64,000 nucleotides of DNA from assembly GCA_026686845.1 (NCBI GenBank), contig JAIVEN010000014.1, forward strand, positions 31,890,001 through 31,954,000. The letters run 5' to 3'. The translations under genes and the position numbers were made by a program. A model generated the notes under the pieces. That model had not been told where the DNA came from, made no database searches, and saw only the letters and a list, made by a program, of their open reading frames with translations. The stretch's first letter is position 1. Each line of letters opens with the position of its first letter. The stretch comes from Adenanthera pavonina. Its lineage: Eukaryota; Streptophyta; Magnoliopsida; Fabales; Fabaceae. Below are positions 1 to 12,710 of this stretch, piece after piece.

Positions 1-123
1 TCCTATATGTGTTGTATTTTTCTTTAAATTTTAATGCATAAGTTGAGGGGGAGCTCTTAGAAGTAAACACATAGTACTAATTCAGTTTACAAGTTGTTTT
101 GTCATCATAAAAAAGGGGTAGAA
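1..123 (+). mobile_element. 3' internal end of a Sirevirus, with two polypurine tracts
   Basis: The stretch matches, base for base over long runs, the segment just before the 3' LTR of the complete Sirevirus further right (about 59330-59420). It carries two purine tracts, gaggggga at 45-52 and aaaaaaggggtagaa at 109-123. The second abuts the LTR and would prime plus-strand DNA synthesis. More than one polypurine tract before the 3' LTR is a known Sirevirus trait. The rest of this element lies left of the window, so its coding state is unknown. Confidence 0.85.
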
Positions 124-1647
124 TGTTGAATCAAGTGTTTTGATGATTCTAAACAACTAGAGCTTAGAAGGAAAATATTAATGGAGTGTAAGAGCATTCA
201 AGTGAAGAAATCCAGGAAGAAATGAGTGAATAATTACTTGTTAGGATTTCTCGCTTTGTACACAGGGTAAAAGGCTTTAATTTTACTTACTCAAACTCCT
301 ACTACGTCTAAATATATTTTTTTCACGTTATCCTATATTAACATATGTTAAACTTGAAAAACACTGACTAACAAATGAATTTTCAGTTGTTAAACTTCAT
401 ATATCTTGTTTAAAATTCAAACTTTATTGACTGAAATTTGAAGTTACAGAGGTATCACCTCTAATAGACGAATTTCAACTATTGAAATTCGAATTTCGAG
501 TCAAGCATAGTTAAGAAAATATGTAAAATTTGTCTGAAGTCATTTCAAAGTTCATCTAATATTAAAATACAAACTAAGTTCAAGACTGTTGCTCTGACAG
601 ACGAATTTTTGGTTTTCAAAATGTGAATTTTGGAATGAAGATTTGTAAGTCTGATTAGAGGTATTTCTGATAGACAAATTTTGAAAGTGAAAATTTCAAA
701 TTTCTCAAAGTGAAACTTATGTGCCATGGTTAGCCTATCACTGACAAACGAATTTTGGCCTCCTAAAATTCAAATTTCGAGTACACAGTAGAAATATGAG
801 ATAACTATTCACACTCAATACATGCACTTTGAATATGAGAATTCGTATATTTTAACATGGGATATATTTGACAAAATCAAAATTTGAATTTCACTGTTGA
901 ACTGACAAATTTTGGAGTTCAACGTTAAAGCCTTTAGCTTATGGTCTTTGCGAAATTTGTCTGTTGACACTAAAATTCAAATTTCAGTGTGTCAGACACA
1001 TTAAATACGGTTGGTGAATGGCTAGGTTTGCAAAGTAATTGTTGGTTAATGTCTCGAACGGCTAGATCTTGTGTCTAATGTCTAGTTGAGTCACAAATCT
1101 ATAAATAAAACCTTATTTGAAGTTGTAGGTAGCAAATTTATGCCGTAAATTCTAAAATTCTGCTGAAATCTTTAGTCAAAGTCTTTTATCCACTTACACT
1201 TCATTTATTGCACTTCAATTGTCTCATTTACTCTGCATTAGAGAGTTTATCATTCTGTACAAAATCTTTTCTTCATCTGGAAGAAGAATTTTCTTGTAAG
1301 GGGTTTTGATAAGGGATTTAGGAAATACTTTGTAAGAGTGCAGAGTGCATATTTGAGAGCTCTTAGAATAGAGCATCAGCTTGTACTGTGGCATTGCAAA
1401 GAGCCCATTGGATTCATGTGAGATAGTGGAAAATTTCAAGTGGTGGCTTAAGGACAGGACATAGATCAAGTAGAGTAGACTGAACTAGGATAAATCTCTA
1501 TGTTCTCTCATCTTTTACCTTGCAATTGCTTTATCTATTATGTACCCTATTTTCTACAACTTTTGCTATCACTATTTTATCACAATTGTGCAGAAAAATT
1601 TTAAACTTCCCAATTTACCCCCTATTGGGAAGCCAACAAACCTAACA
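124..1647 (+). repeat. Sirevirus 3' LTR (1524 bp)
   Basis: It begins TGTTGAATCAAG and ends CCTAACA, the same termini as the 49219 and 59421 LTRs, directly after a polypurine tract. A TATA box (tataaata) lies at 1100-1107, in the same position as in the other Sirevirus LTRs here. The U3 part holds degenerate inverted repeats of the CGAATTT/AAATTCG kind, for example at 469-491 with an 8-bp stem. Any target duplication would be ATAAC at 1648-1652, but its partner is outside the window. It is more diverged and shorter than the 1764-bp LTRs, so it belongs to another subfamily. Confidence 0.85.
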
Positions 1648-2534
1648 ATAACAAGACTATACATATAGACACGCAACTCTACTTGGAACAAGTCATTACA
1701 TAAACCAAAGTGGTAAAACTACCAATATACTTGAAATTCCCGACAGTGGAGAAGGCTACGATTTCTTGGTTTTCTCCGGACTAGTACCAAATTCTTCACC
1801 TGAAATGCTAGCCACGAAGTGTGTGAGACAAAGTCTAAGTAACTAGGACAAACACGCAAATACAACAATATCATCAACACCACACATATATACAAATGAT
1901 GTAATGTGATGCAGAATGCCATGGTATTCATGTCTCCCTCATGCATGGCTAAAACTACAAGCTAGCATTATCACAAGATATTACAAATTGGTGATTCTCT
2001 TCCAACAGCCTATGAAGACTGATTTTGAGACATCATCAAGCTCACCTCACACTAGTGCACCAGGCCAAAGGTCTTACTAATACTTGGACTATGGCTCTCC
2101 TTCCCTTAGACCACCTAAATTAGTGGTGATTTAAGGAAGGTGTCGTCTATTGCCGCCTGGCTCTCTGGGCCATTAGAGAGAATTTAATGGTAGAGATCTT
2201 TCATCATACCATCATATTATTTCTTACCTCATCATCACCTCCCAATCCACCATACCTCACTATGCTCATATAGTGATGTTGTTTATCCCATGCCATTATG
2301 CAATCATCATCATTATCATAACTATCATTTATGCCATGCTAGCATGCTATCATATGAGTGTGTTATAAAATCACATATATAAATATATCACTTCATGCTT
2401 ATCATCATCATACACAAGCACCAAGGATCAAGATTCATACCTCATCTAGCCATGTGCATACCATAATATATATAGGAAACCATACACACATATAACGATA
2501 TCATGGTATGAATGAAAACATGCATATATATATA
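1648..2534 (-). repeat. Chromovirus-like LTR, distal part (interrupted)
   Basis: No coding capacity is seen. The text is CAT/ATC-rich and continues after the inserted solo LTR at 2540-4926. Together with 4932-5846 it reads like a minus-oriented Ty3/gypsy (Tekay/Del type) LTR. Its left terminus is missing, apparently cut by the Sirevirus at the window edge. The family call is by resemblance only. Confidence 0.4.
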
Positions 2535-2539
2535 CATAT

Positions 2540-4926
2540 TATAAATGTTAGTATAATATAAGTTTTGATGATGACAAATATAGAGTAATAAGGAACAAAT
2601 GCATCATATATATCTGATATATAATGTACCTTAAAGAAGTAAAATATGCATTAGCATGATTTAATTATGGTCATAATGTACATATCATACTATGTGCAAA
2701 TATATTCACTGTACTTTTATAATGAATAATATAAGTGAGATATATAAACTGGACTAATTATTTGGTTTGTAAGTGTAATATATTAGATGTAGGTTGGTCC
2801 AAGTAAGAAGAGTGAGCATTCGAATACAAAAATGGAAATTAATATCATGCCTCACTCAAGAAAGAAGAAGAGAAAGGATGCTCCAAAAATGGAAGATCAT
2901 AAGGGAGCATGCTAAGAAGGAAATGATTAAGTGGAAGTGGAACTCAACATTTGAAGACCTAGTCACTAGATATATTTTTTTTTTCACTTAAGTCTTGAGG
3001 TGGGATTAATCTTTGAAAATTATTTAATCTTGTTACCATATGTTTTAAATGAGTTAGACTAAGTAAATATGATGTTAGTATACATCAAAGTTGAAAAATA
3101 CTGACTAACAAATGAATTTTGAAGCTGATGCTTGAGTATTTTGTTGCAAAATTCAAACTTTGCTGACTAAAATTTGAAATTCCAAAGGTATCACCTCTGA
3201 CAGAAGAATTTCAGGTTGTTGAAATTTGAATTTCGAGTCAAGCGCAATTTGTGAAAAATGGAAAATTCATATGAAGTCATGTCAAAATTTGTCTGATATT
3301 AAAGTGTAAAAATAGTTCAAAGTTAATCCCTATGATAGACGAATTTTAGATTTCTAAATTCAAACTTTAGAATGAAACTCAATGATTTACAATTGCATTT
3401 AATTAGCTCAAGAAATTTTGGTTATCAAAGTAATATATCCTTACTTTTAAACATAATGAAATATTGTTTTCAAGAATCTAGAGTATGACCTTTGATTAGT
3501 GTTTTTAAGACATCTCTCAAGATACATATGGCTTTGATGTAAAAATTATTTCACAAGAAATTAGACTTAATAATCTTTTCAAAGAAGATTATTTCACTCA
3601 AAATAAAGGTCATATCAAAAAGCTATGGTCATTTAAATTTGAGTAGTGAGATATGGATTTTTAGTTTGGACCTCTTATCATTGTTTTGATCATATGTCAC
3701 AGAATACATTTGTTTTTGAAGTGAAACTTATTTCATTTGAAAGTAGACATTGAGAGATTTCCAACCACAGGTCATTTGCTTAATTTGGATTCAAAATAAG
3801 AGAGTTATAGCTTCTGTAAACTGTCTACAATGCAAAGTTTGAAGTTATGGAGGTTCTGCCATTGATGGACAAATTTCGGGCCTCCAAAATTGAAATTTTG
3901 AAGAGAACCTTTGTGCCATGTTGCGCTGAGCTTTGATAGATGAATTTTCAGCCTCTAAAATTTGAATTTTGAAAGAAAAAACTTGTGTCATATTGAGCTG
4001 AGCTCTGATAAATGAATTTTGGGTCTCCAAAATTTGAACTTCAAATGCACTGTAGCAATATGGAATAACTGTTTACGCTTATAAGAAGAATTTGAACCTT
4101 GAAACTTTGTGTATCTTAACATGAGCAATATTTGTCAAGATGAAAATTTGAATTTCACCTTTGAACAGATGAACTTCAAAGTTCAACATTAAAGTCTTTA
4201 ACTTTGGATGAAATTCGTTGGTTGACACCCTAAAATTCGAACTTTGGATGTCAGAGATATAAATGCTGTTGGTGAATGACTAGTTTTATAGAGTAACCAT
4301 TGGGTAACATCTCTAACGGGTAAATCTTGTGTCTAATGTCTAATTACACCACAAATATATAAATAGATCATCATTTGAACTTATAGGTAACAATCTTAAG
4401 AGAGTTTATGCGAAAATACTACCCATATACACAAAATCTTTCTGTATCAGCATCCTTTGAAAAACCCACCTCAATAGAGTGTGCTTTCAATGTATCATTT
4501 ACTCTAAGAGAGAGTTTTCCTTCTATATTTATTCTTTTCTACAATTTATGGGTATATTCTTAGTGTGGGTATCACTAAGGGATTTACACATCTTGTACGG
4601 GTGTGGGAATAGTGGCTTCACATGTGCCTACTAAAACTTGTGGGATGTACTGAGGCTTCACAGATGCTCGAATCAAACTAGTGGGATATAGTGAAAAATC
4701 CCAAGTGGTGGCTTGGGGACTGAATGTAGGCCAAGTGGTTAGGCTGAACCAGTATAAATTGTTGTGTATTGTTCTTCATCTTCTCTATTCAATTGCTACA
4801 CTCAACTCTCTCTGTTCATCCCTGTTTTGCTACATACTTGGTGAAATTGGGTTGTGATCCAAAAAGAGTGAAAATCTTGCATCACCAAATTCACCCCCTC
4901 TCTTGGATGACTAGCCAAACCTAACA
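2540..4926 (+). repeat. Sirevirus solo LTR with CATAT target duplication
   Basis: This copy matches the solo LTR at 44899-47170 from end to end. It is flanked by CATAT at 2535-2539 and 4927-4931 with no internal region, so it is a solo LTR left by LTR-LTR recombination. The start reads TATAAATGTTAG where the sister copy reads TGTAAAGTTTAG, so the terminal TG has decayed. The end is CCTAACA. A TATA box lies at 4358-4365. The U3 holds decayed copies of the inverted-repeat module (for example near 3205, 3342, 3869, 3940 and 4013). The flanks are AT-rich, so the duplication alone is weaker evidence than the alignment of both ends. Confidence 0.8.
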
Positions 4927-4931
4927 CATAT

Positions 4932-5846
4932 ATGAATACAAATCAACAATTATAAAAAAAAAACAATGGGTTACCTCAAGTTGCCAACATGATGAACATA
5001 GTGGAATTGGGCAATTCTCTGAAGCACCCATCATGAACCATACACTTCTAATTAGTCAAACAACCTCTACAACATCATAATACCTATAATTAACATAATA
5101 CTCATAGCAACCAAAATCCACAATTTAGCCATTCATGCTTAACATATAGTTTCAACAAAATAATTACACATTAATGAGCTCCAATTAACCATCCATATCA
5201 TAACTACCTCATACATCTCAGATTCCCAACTTCCTCAACCATTTTCAACCTAGGGTTATACTAAATCATACTTAATCCTTCTTAAACTCATACCCCAACA
5301 TTTCTAACACTACATAATACTTCTACTATACCAGAACAAGCATTTCAATCAATTGAAATTTGACCAACCATAAACACTCGTGCATACCAACAGAAATAAT
5401 CCTAAAAGCCGCAGAGAAAAAAGAAGAGGAAGGGTGTAGATTAACATACTCACCAAGATTGAAGCTTCTTGGGCTCAAGAATTACTCCCCAAGACCAAAA
5501 TCTTCGAACCTTAGCAAAGCAAAACTCCCTTTCCTCCTATTTTTCCTTCCGTGTCGACTAGTTCGCGATCCAATTTATTAAAGTTTAGGGTCGGGCGCCA
5601 CGGCACATGATATGTTTGCCATGATCTGAACCTTTTGTGCCTCTAATATTTTTTGAATTTAATGAGCCTCTCGTTACTATGGCCCTACTCATCTCCGCAA
5701 CACTATATGCTACTGCCTCATTCCTTGAATTCTTCCCCCTTTTGTCTTTCCTCTAGCCCTAGTTCCTCCAATATTGCACAATAAAAAGGCCACACTTCTC
5801 ATTAGATAGAGATTAAGTCCAGGGTAACATGTTGAAGGTTGTTACA
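4932..5846 (-). repeat. Chromovirus-like LTR, proximal part, ending GTTGTTACA
   Basis: This continues 1648-2534. A pyrimidine-rich block near 5515-5550 and the terminal ..TTACA at 5841-5846 (TGTAACAAC.. on the minus strand) fit the start of a minus-oriented Del/Tekay-type LTR. Short ORFs here have no recognisable domain. No target duplication can be tested, because the other terminus is missing. Confidence 0.45.
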
Positions 5847-6281
5847 AACACCTCCGGTTATTAGTAATGATAATAAAAACTACAAGGGAAGGAAAGAGTA
5901 AATAAGAGTAAGGGTAAAAGCCATAGAATAATAAGGGATTTAAGAAGTAAGGTAAAAGAGCAGAGGAGGGAGACAAAGCAAACTAACTTTGCTCTAATGT
6001 AGAAAGACTCATAGCAAAAGGCCATGTTTAGTATGATAAAGTCATGCATTAAGTATGGAAAGTTGTAAAGGTACTATAGAGATAGCCAGCACCAAACCAT
6101 AAACAGAAGGGAGAGTCTTTGTATTACCCCTCCAGTATGAGGTCATAAGTCACTTGATCCCATTAAAAGTATGATATAGGTGCAAGCCAATCTTTCACAA
6201 TGATGTTAAGAGGTAGGTTCGGAAGTTAATGTTATAAAGTTTACAGGGGAATGTGTTTATTAGAAGCAAGGCCATAATCTT
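5847..6281. other. Unassigned non-coding sequence
   Basis: It is purine-rich, with no ORF worth calling and no recognised repeat. It resembles in style the sequence right of the CACTA element (10461 onward), so both may be parts of one older element split by the CACTA insertion. Confidence 0.4.
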
Positions 6282-6409
6282 CATTGCTAGTCTAAATAAA
6301 TATTGTAACCGATATAAAATGATGACCAGTGGTAATTTTGTAAATAAATTTTTCGATTTATATCTTTCTACATCGATTTTTTAAATAGACCGATGTAATT
6401 TGTTTACCA

Positions 6410-7135
6410 AACTTCAAACTAATGGAACTAAATAAACATATAATTATATAAATTAACCAATTACAATATATCTTGCATGTGGATAGAAATATAGCATTAT
6501 ATAACTATATGATTATAATTAGATTTTTATATTATATTATTTGTAAATATGTATAATTTAATATATTTTTAATGTAGTTATATCGGTTTTGTAAAAAAAC
6601 CGATGTAAACTTGCCACATTTTTTATGTTACAATATATTGATTTTTTAATTAATATAATTAAATAAAATATGTAAGTAATATACCAATATATTATTAATA
6701 TAACTAAATTCTATAATTAATAGAACTAAATAAAAATAGGTAAATAAAATTATATAATTTAATATCAACATATGATATTTATTTTATTGAATTATATTAT
6801 ATTATTTGTAAATATGTATAATAAAATATATTTTTAATGCATTTATATCGGTTTTTAAAAAAACCGATGTAAACTTGAATTCCCAACTCCCGCGTAAAGG
6901 TTATCTAACTACAATTATATTTTTATGATACAATATATTAATTCTTTAATTAATATAATTAAATAAAATATGTAATTAATATACAAACATATTATTAATA
7001 TAATTAAATTCTATAATTAATACAACTAAATAAAAATATGTAAATAAAATTATATAATAGAAGATAAATATATGATATTTAGTTTATTTAATTACATAGT
7101 TATATCGGTTTTGAATAAGTAACCGATGTGTACAG
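6410..7135 (+). repeat. AT-rich subterminal direct repeats, about 300-bp unit
   Basis: The block beginning CAATATATTG at 6631 recurs exactly 300 bases later at 6931 and stays similar for over 200 bases. A shorter part recurs from 6540 to 6805. Each unit ends in a TATATCGGTTT..AAACCGATGT hairpin. These are expanded subterminal repeats of the CACTA element. Confidence 0.8.
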
Positions 7136-7330
7136 ATTTTTATATCAGTTTTACAGCAAAAACCGATGTAACTTAATTATAAAATAAAAAAAAATTACTC
7201 CCTCTGCATTGTCGAAAGCGCGGGCTCGTGTCTTCAGCTGCAGTCGAAGAATGCACTCCCGCTCAGTCAAAGCTTGCATTTTTCTTCCTCTCTCCCACAC
7301 ATCCTCCGTCGGCCATCTCTCTCTAAAAGT

Positions 7331-7840
7331 TCCATCATCCCTCTCTCTCTCTCGCTGCAAGTTTCTTCTTTTCTTTCTCCCTCCACTCCAACATCCATAG
7401 CCATAGTCGTTGCTCATTAGTTTCTTCCTCCCTGCTTTGTCTTCATTGTGCCGTGCCATCACACTGTACGTTCTCTACAATGGTGCCTTTGTTTTCATCG
7501 TCCCTTTCTCTCTCTCGCTGCAAGTTTCTTCTTTTCTTTCTCCCTCCACTCCAACATCTACAGCCATAGTCGTTGCTCATTAGTTTCTTCCTCCCTGCTT
7601 TGTCTTCATTGTGCCGCGCCATCACACCGTACGTTCTCTGCAATGGTGCCTCTGTTTTCATCATCCCTTTCTCTCTCTCACTGCAAGTTTCTTCTTTTCT
7701 TTCTCCCTCCACTCCAACATCTACAGCCATAGTCGTTGCTCATCAGTTTCTTCCTCCCTGCTTTGTCTTCATTGTGCCGCGCCATTACACCGTACGTTCT
7801 TTGCAATCATGCCTCTGTTTTCATCATCCCTCTCTCTCTC
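7331..7840 (+). repeat. Tandem repeat, 163-bp unit, about three copies
   Basis: Landmarks recur with a period of exactly 163 bases: gctgcaagtttc at 7354, 7517 and 7680 (first base changed in the last), and ccatagtcgt at 7401, 7564 and 7727. A partial fourth copy starts near 7822. The unit is a CT-rich leader-like text with CTCTCTCTC runs, as in plant 5' UTRs. Overlapping short ORFs on both strands are side effects of the repetition. I infer duplication of a captured 5' UTR or promoter piece inside the CACTA element. Confidence 0.85.
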
Positions 7841-8457
7841 AGTGAAAATCGCATCCTTTCATCCCTTTGTCTTTGTCTTTAAGCCTAGAGACTGAAATGC
7901 GTCCATCCATTCCCTTGACTGAAACATGTTCTTCGTGACAGGTGCGTGGCTTTTTTTTTTCTTCTATAAATTATGGTTTGATATTTACTCAGATTATGAC
8001 TATTTCTTTAAAGCTTTGAATAAATTAGAAGGGGGTCATCTCATATGAAGCTTATGTACATATTTTCTCACACAAAGATATTTGTTTTTGGATAGGATAT
8101 ATATATTTGGGCTCCACAGATCCTAACCAGTAAAAATATTTTTTAAAACCTCTCAAACTTTTTCCGTATAAAAAAATGTCTTTGTTCTATAAGTATTATT
8201 TTGGTGGCTTAGAGATTGGACAGATAAAAGAAGTTATTTTAGTTTATCATAAAAATCAATTCAATGGTGTTGATATCTTTTACGCCTATCTAAATTAATT
8301 GGCAAAGCCCCTGGTTGCTATGGATTCACTATGTTAAGATATAAGTCTCACAATGACAAGTTATCTGAAGTTGATGATTGTAAATAACAACCAAGCAATT
8401 CAACTATATATTCTATATTGTCCTTATGGAAACTTATCTGTTGATTTGGTATTGCAG

Positions 8458-8555
8458 ATGGTCAAAACTTTCATATGCAAGGGAGTTTCTTCTCTCTTTG
8501 GATAAACCAAAATTGATTGAATTACCCAGGGACATTCACCTATTAATTTCAGAGT
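8458..8555 (+). pseudogene. Captured exon-like piece with an eIF4E-binding-type motif
   Basis: After TTGATTTGGTATTGCAG, a good splice acceptor, one frame (from 8459) stays open for about 30 codons up to a TAA after 8552. It reads like a real plant protein, including YAREFLL, which fits the canonical eIF4E-binding consensus Y-x4-L-hydrophobic. I do not recognise the donor gene with certainty. It could be a piece of a plant eIF4E-interacting protein, or a chance match. No full gene is present. Its place between the CACTA ends suggests capture from a host gene. Confidence 0.35.
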
Positions 8556-9948
8556 AATACAACTTTTCTACCTTGTGTTTTAGAAATACTGCTTAGTGTG
8601 GGTTGCATAATTGCTAAATCTCTATTTGTTTCTTAGCATATGGTTTAAAGAAGTATATGGTCTCTTACCACCACCATTTTGTGATCCTGGTATGTAGATG
8701 TATTTTGACTTTCTCATGCTATTGTAGGTCCTCCATTGAATTACCATCTTATGATTGAGTTACCATTATAGTAAAGTCTTTGTTTCTTTGTGACCCACGT
8801 GATTCTACTCTTACCACATGTATCATTACAATTTGCATTTTGCCTAGATTAGAAACTAATGTCTTTGTATTAGATATTGAAATTCTTATGAGAAAAGCTT
8901 GAATTAGTTGTAACCTGTAAGTGAAGAGTAGATGAAAACCATAAAATATCTTATGGATTCCACATGTTAATGATAATATTGGCATTATAGGAACTACTTG
9001 CATGACACTTAGTATGATGTTTGGATTAAATAGTCCTTTTTCATATATTTGGTTGCTGGAAACTAACAATAATTTCTGTCACAGTAATTTCTTTCTTACT
9101 CAAATGGTAGCTTGCTGAATTTTGATATAAAAAAGTATTCTTTATAGCCATTTTTGAATTAATACTTGACATATATATTGCAATAAAAGATGTAAGTTGG
9201 AAACATGCAGCACTAGTTCGGTAATTTATAAAGATATTTGGGTTGGGTTAGTTGCCAAGGTGTTTATGAGTTGTGTTTCTTGATATATATACAGATGGGT
9301 GTTGTCATATTATATACTGATAAATAGATGTAGCTTGATTGACAAAGTTGTAGTCAGCTTTTTTGGGATTGTAAACTTTATGCTATGACACAGATTCTAG
9401 TCTCAACAAAACTGGACCTCAACAGTCTTCTCTGAAGGTTTTGCATATTATTCATCTTAGGTAATTTTTTTTATTTCATGTTGATAAATAATTTTGACAA
9501 TACAATTTATCAAAACTTTTTTGTTTATTTAGAAAAACCCTTATTTTCCAAACAATGCATATGTTATATTAATTTGTCTTTCTTTAAATTTACTTATGCG
9601 ATTTGTTTTATGAAGTACAAAAATATAGACATATTTTTATCAATCATAAATTATAAATAGTATAAGTTTTTATGAATTTTATTATATATTAATACATTAA
9701 TTGATATTAATATACATAGCTTTGAATTAATGGAAAAGAAAATGATGAGATTGGTCAAAAATAACAATAGAAATAAATAAAACATTTATGCCATATCTTA
9801 ATATTGTTTGAGATAATTACTCTTAATATTGTTGACTCATTGGAACAGGTACATGTAGTGGTGATATTGGTTTTAAACTATTATCATTTATTTTTACATC
9901 AGGACTTCATACTGTATATGGGTGTTGATATTTGTTTTCAACTTGCAG

Positions 9949-10020
9949 CACTTGGACATAGATGATCGCCCCTATACTGAGCCAGAAATTGACAAAATTT
10001 GGAACATGTGGTCACAATTT
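9949..10020 (+). pseudogene. Captured exon-like piece, donor unknown
   Basis: After TTTTCAACTTGCAG, an acceptor-like site, about 24 codons are open, with a composition like coding sequence (DDRPYTEPEIDKIW). It sits just inside the right subterminal repeats of the CACTA element. I do not recognise the protein. It could be the last exon of the chimeric transcript the element carries. Confidence 0.3.
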
Positions 10021-10460
10021 TTTTTACAATTCATTTGACTATATTTCTAAATATATAGTTTAGTTAAACTTGGATTGGTTACTTAACTTTTGGAGTATAT
10101 ATATTAGTTGATGTATAAAACTAATATGTTGAAAGATTGTTTCTACTTTGACTGTCAAATTTGTTTAGCTCTTTTAAAAATTTGGTTGTAAATACAGGTT
10201 TGGATATGGATTGTATATAATTTTGTGTGAAAAAAAAAATTCAATCTTACATCGGTTTTTATTAAAAACCGATGTGAAAGTGTAAAGTTTTTTTACATCG
10301 GTTTTTTATACGAAATGATATAAAAAGCAATTTTTTTACATCGGTTTTTTTAACTGATGTAAATATTTAATTTTTTACATCGCCAGCTTCTACATCGCTT
10401 TCAAAACCGATTTAGAAAGGCTAAAATAACCAATGTAAATTGGGGTTTCGTATAGCAGTG

Positions 10461-12710
10461 ATAGCTAATTGTTGAGCTTAGTATGAATTCTAGTTATGAA
10501 AGAAAGTACTCACCTCGAAGATCTTACAAGGAAAGAAATCCTCCATCACCTGCCAAGGTGAGGTAAAAGGGAGGTAACTCTTAGGAATAAGCCTAATTGA
10601 GCCAAGATAGTAGCTCTTAGGGAGAAGCCCAATTGAGCTAACAAAGATGAAATCCTCCATATGATGAAAGCCACCGGGGTGAAGGAAATGAGAGGTAACT
10701 CCTAGGGTGATACCTAAATGAGTAAAAATGAATGATGGTGAGAGGCCAAAGGCTAGATTCTAACTGAGTTAGCAAGAGAACTTTGAAGGGTTAAGAAGTT
10801 TCTATAAAATTGCTAGATCTTTGATTAACCTTAGCCAAGAAGTTAAGAAGGTCATGAATAAAAATAGATAGAACACAACTGTTAAAGAGTAAGGAATTAG
10901 AAACTACTACCTTAATGTTATTAGACCATAACTCATAGTGAGCCAAAGGTTTCAAAGGCTATAATAAGAAAAGCAAAGTACAAGGTTTAGAGGTATATTT
11001 ATGTATAAAGGGTTAGTGGTGAATTAAATCTCTAAGCTACTAAAAGCTTGAGAAAGGAATAAGAAAACAATTTAAGGATAAGATATAGATGGAAATAAGA
11101 AGGATAAAGAAATGTTATTATGAGATGTTATGCTAGATGTTAAAGGAAGAAGAGAATAGGGATTAAATGCCCTAGAAATAAGGCAGTAAGTTATCCGGAG
11201 GTCCCATAGATAGGTTATGGCTTAGAAGAAAGCCAATAGCCGCATTCTCTAATTCCAGTAATGGCATGAGTGTAACAGAACCCCTCAGCATTTTGTAGTT
11301 AAGTGTGCTCAAGTGGAGGAAATTTCAAGATAAGTAACCTACTAGGAAATAATAAAGATGTATGAAGTATAAATGCAAGATATGCCAATAGTTGAACGTT
11401 GGCATTATGAATCTTACCAAGGCACCTGTTATTATATGAATAGAAGTATGAATAGTGTATGATGGTCTCAAATGAAGATAATGAGAATGTTAAGGTTTAA
11501 AGAACTCCAAATCTTTAGAAGAGCATGAAAGACAATTGAGAATTTGTAAAATATTGCAAAAGTAAAAACTTGTTGAACTTAATAGATGAGAACTAGGCTC
11601 CAAAAAGTACGGTTAGTAGGATGCAGAATCTCTCATATGGATTGTAGAAGATCTTAATAGAGAAAGTGAAGTTATGAAATAGGAAAGATCGAAAACCGGA
11701 AAAAGATGAGAATTTTTACTAGTTTAGCAAGATATTATGAAAAATCGCAAATTGTTATATTGCATAGTTAGAAAGAAATTTATGTGGGAAAGTAATTATG
11801 AAATGGATTTTTAATGAATTAAGGAGGCTAGACCTCCTCCCTTATGTGAAATGTTCCTGAAACAATGATGATCTAGAAGGTCTACAATAATGAAAAGTAA
11901 GAATGGATCAGGATATAAGTAACGTATAAGGGCTGAGTTGAGGTAGAAGCCTATGTTTTATATAATAAAATTTTTATGAAAATGTATTCCCACTTATAAT
12001 AGCATTAATGAATGCTCTCAAGATACGAATCTAATATGAGCTGTTATGCTTATAGTATCATCATATGGATATTGAGATAATCTTGTAAGTATCATCTAGA
12101 TAAAGCTAACAACATAAGCTTATGCCTCAACAAAAAAGATTATCAAGTAAGTAGACAGTTAAAGGTAATATAAAAAAAGAAGGCAAAAGGCAAAAGATGG
12201 CCTTGAAAGTGCCATTCAAGCAAGGCTAATACAGTAAGCTTATGCTTTAGCAAAAAAGTTATTTACATGATTAGTCAAAAGGTATAATAAGGAAAATGAA
12301 GAAATAATGTCAGGTGCTAATAAGGAGGTTTTCAGCATGGATAAAAGGAAAATATTGACAGTAAGGGAAAATATGTTATGTAGAAGTTATTAACACCCTA
12401 AGACGAAGAAATTATGGAACAAAGAACAAGAATACCATATGAAAATGTCCAATACCCTTAAAGCAAAGAAGAGATACGATGTCCTCCATATTTTTCCAAT
12501 ATAAAGGGGTTTTAGCCAGACTTTTCAAAAGTTATAAAGAAATTGATGATACTAGAATAAAGTATCGACTAGTAAGTCAAGAAAGCAAGGAAGAAAGTAT
12601 TTCTTTGGTAATATGTGGTTTGAAAATTTGGAAATAACAAGAAAGAGATAAAGATATGTAAGTATAAAGCAAAATTTTAAGGACAAAATTTTAGTTAAGG
12701 GGTGAAGAAA
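10461..12710 (+). mobile_element. Degenerate internal region of an LTR element (probably chromovirus)
   Basis: There is no usable coding capacity. The last bases before 12711 (GGACAAAATTTTAG, then AAGGGGTGAAGAAA) look like the conserved 3' end of Tekay/Del-type elements: a G-rich polypurine tract directly before an LTR that starts TGCAATATCCC. Inside, a degenerate repeat recurs at about 10571, 10605 and 10690 (aaactctTAGG..AAGCC..ATTGAGC type). A second pair, around the words AAGCTTATGC, lies near 12115 and 12235. I see no recognisable gag or pol, so this is an old deleted body or a non-coding derivative. Confidence 0.45.

Larger units (their letters stand above)
6282..10460 (+). mobile_element. 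CACTA (En/Spm-type) DNA transposon, non-autonomous, with captured sequence
   Basis: The right end reads ..GTATAGCAGTG (CACTGCTATAC on the minus strand). The left end reads CATTGCTAGTC, so the termini match imperfectly. Both sides are packed with subterminal inverted repeats of the ACATCGGTTTT..AAAACCGATGT type: about 6578, 6842, 7100 and 7138 on the left, and 10246-10440 on the right, including a perfect hairpin at 10248-10275. Such arrays are the binding platform of CACTA transposases. The 3-bp flanks (CTT and ATA) do not match, so the exact ends or a later change remain open. No transposase is encoded. The interior holds a tandem repeat and exon-like pieces, as in Pack-type CACTA elements. 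Confidence 0.75.

Noticed and set aside
7331..7840. CRISPR-like repeat array
   Set aside because: The 163-bp units are contiguous with no unique spacers, and the genome is a plant's.
7151..7895. Overlapping ORFs of 60-103 codons on both strands
   Set aside because: They arise from the 163-bp tandem repeat, whose period keeps shifting frames, and from CT-rich text; no domain or splice context supports them.
8749..9069. Minus-strand ORF of 106 codons
   Set aside because: Low-complexity composition, no homologous motif, opposite to the exon-like pieces of the CACTA element.
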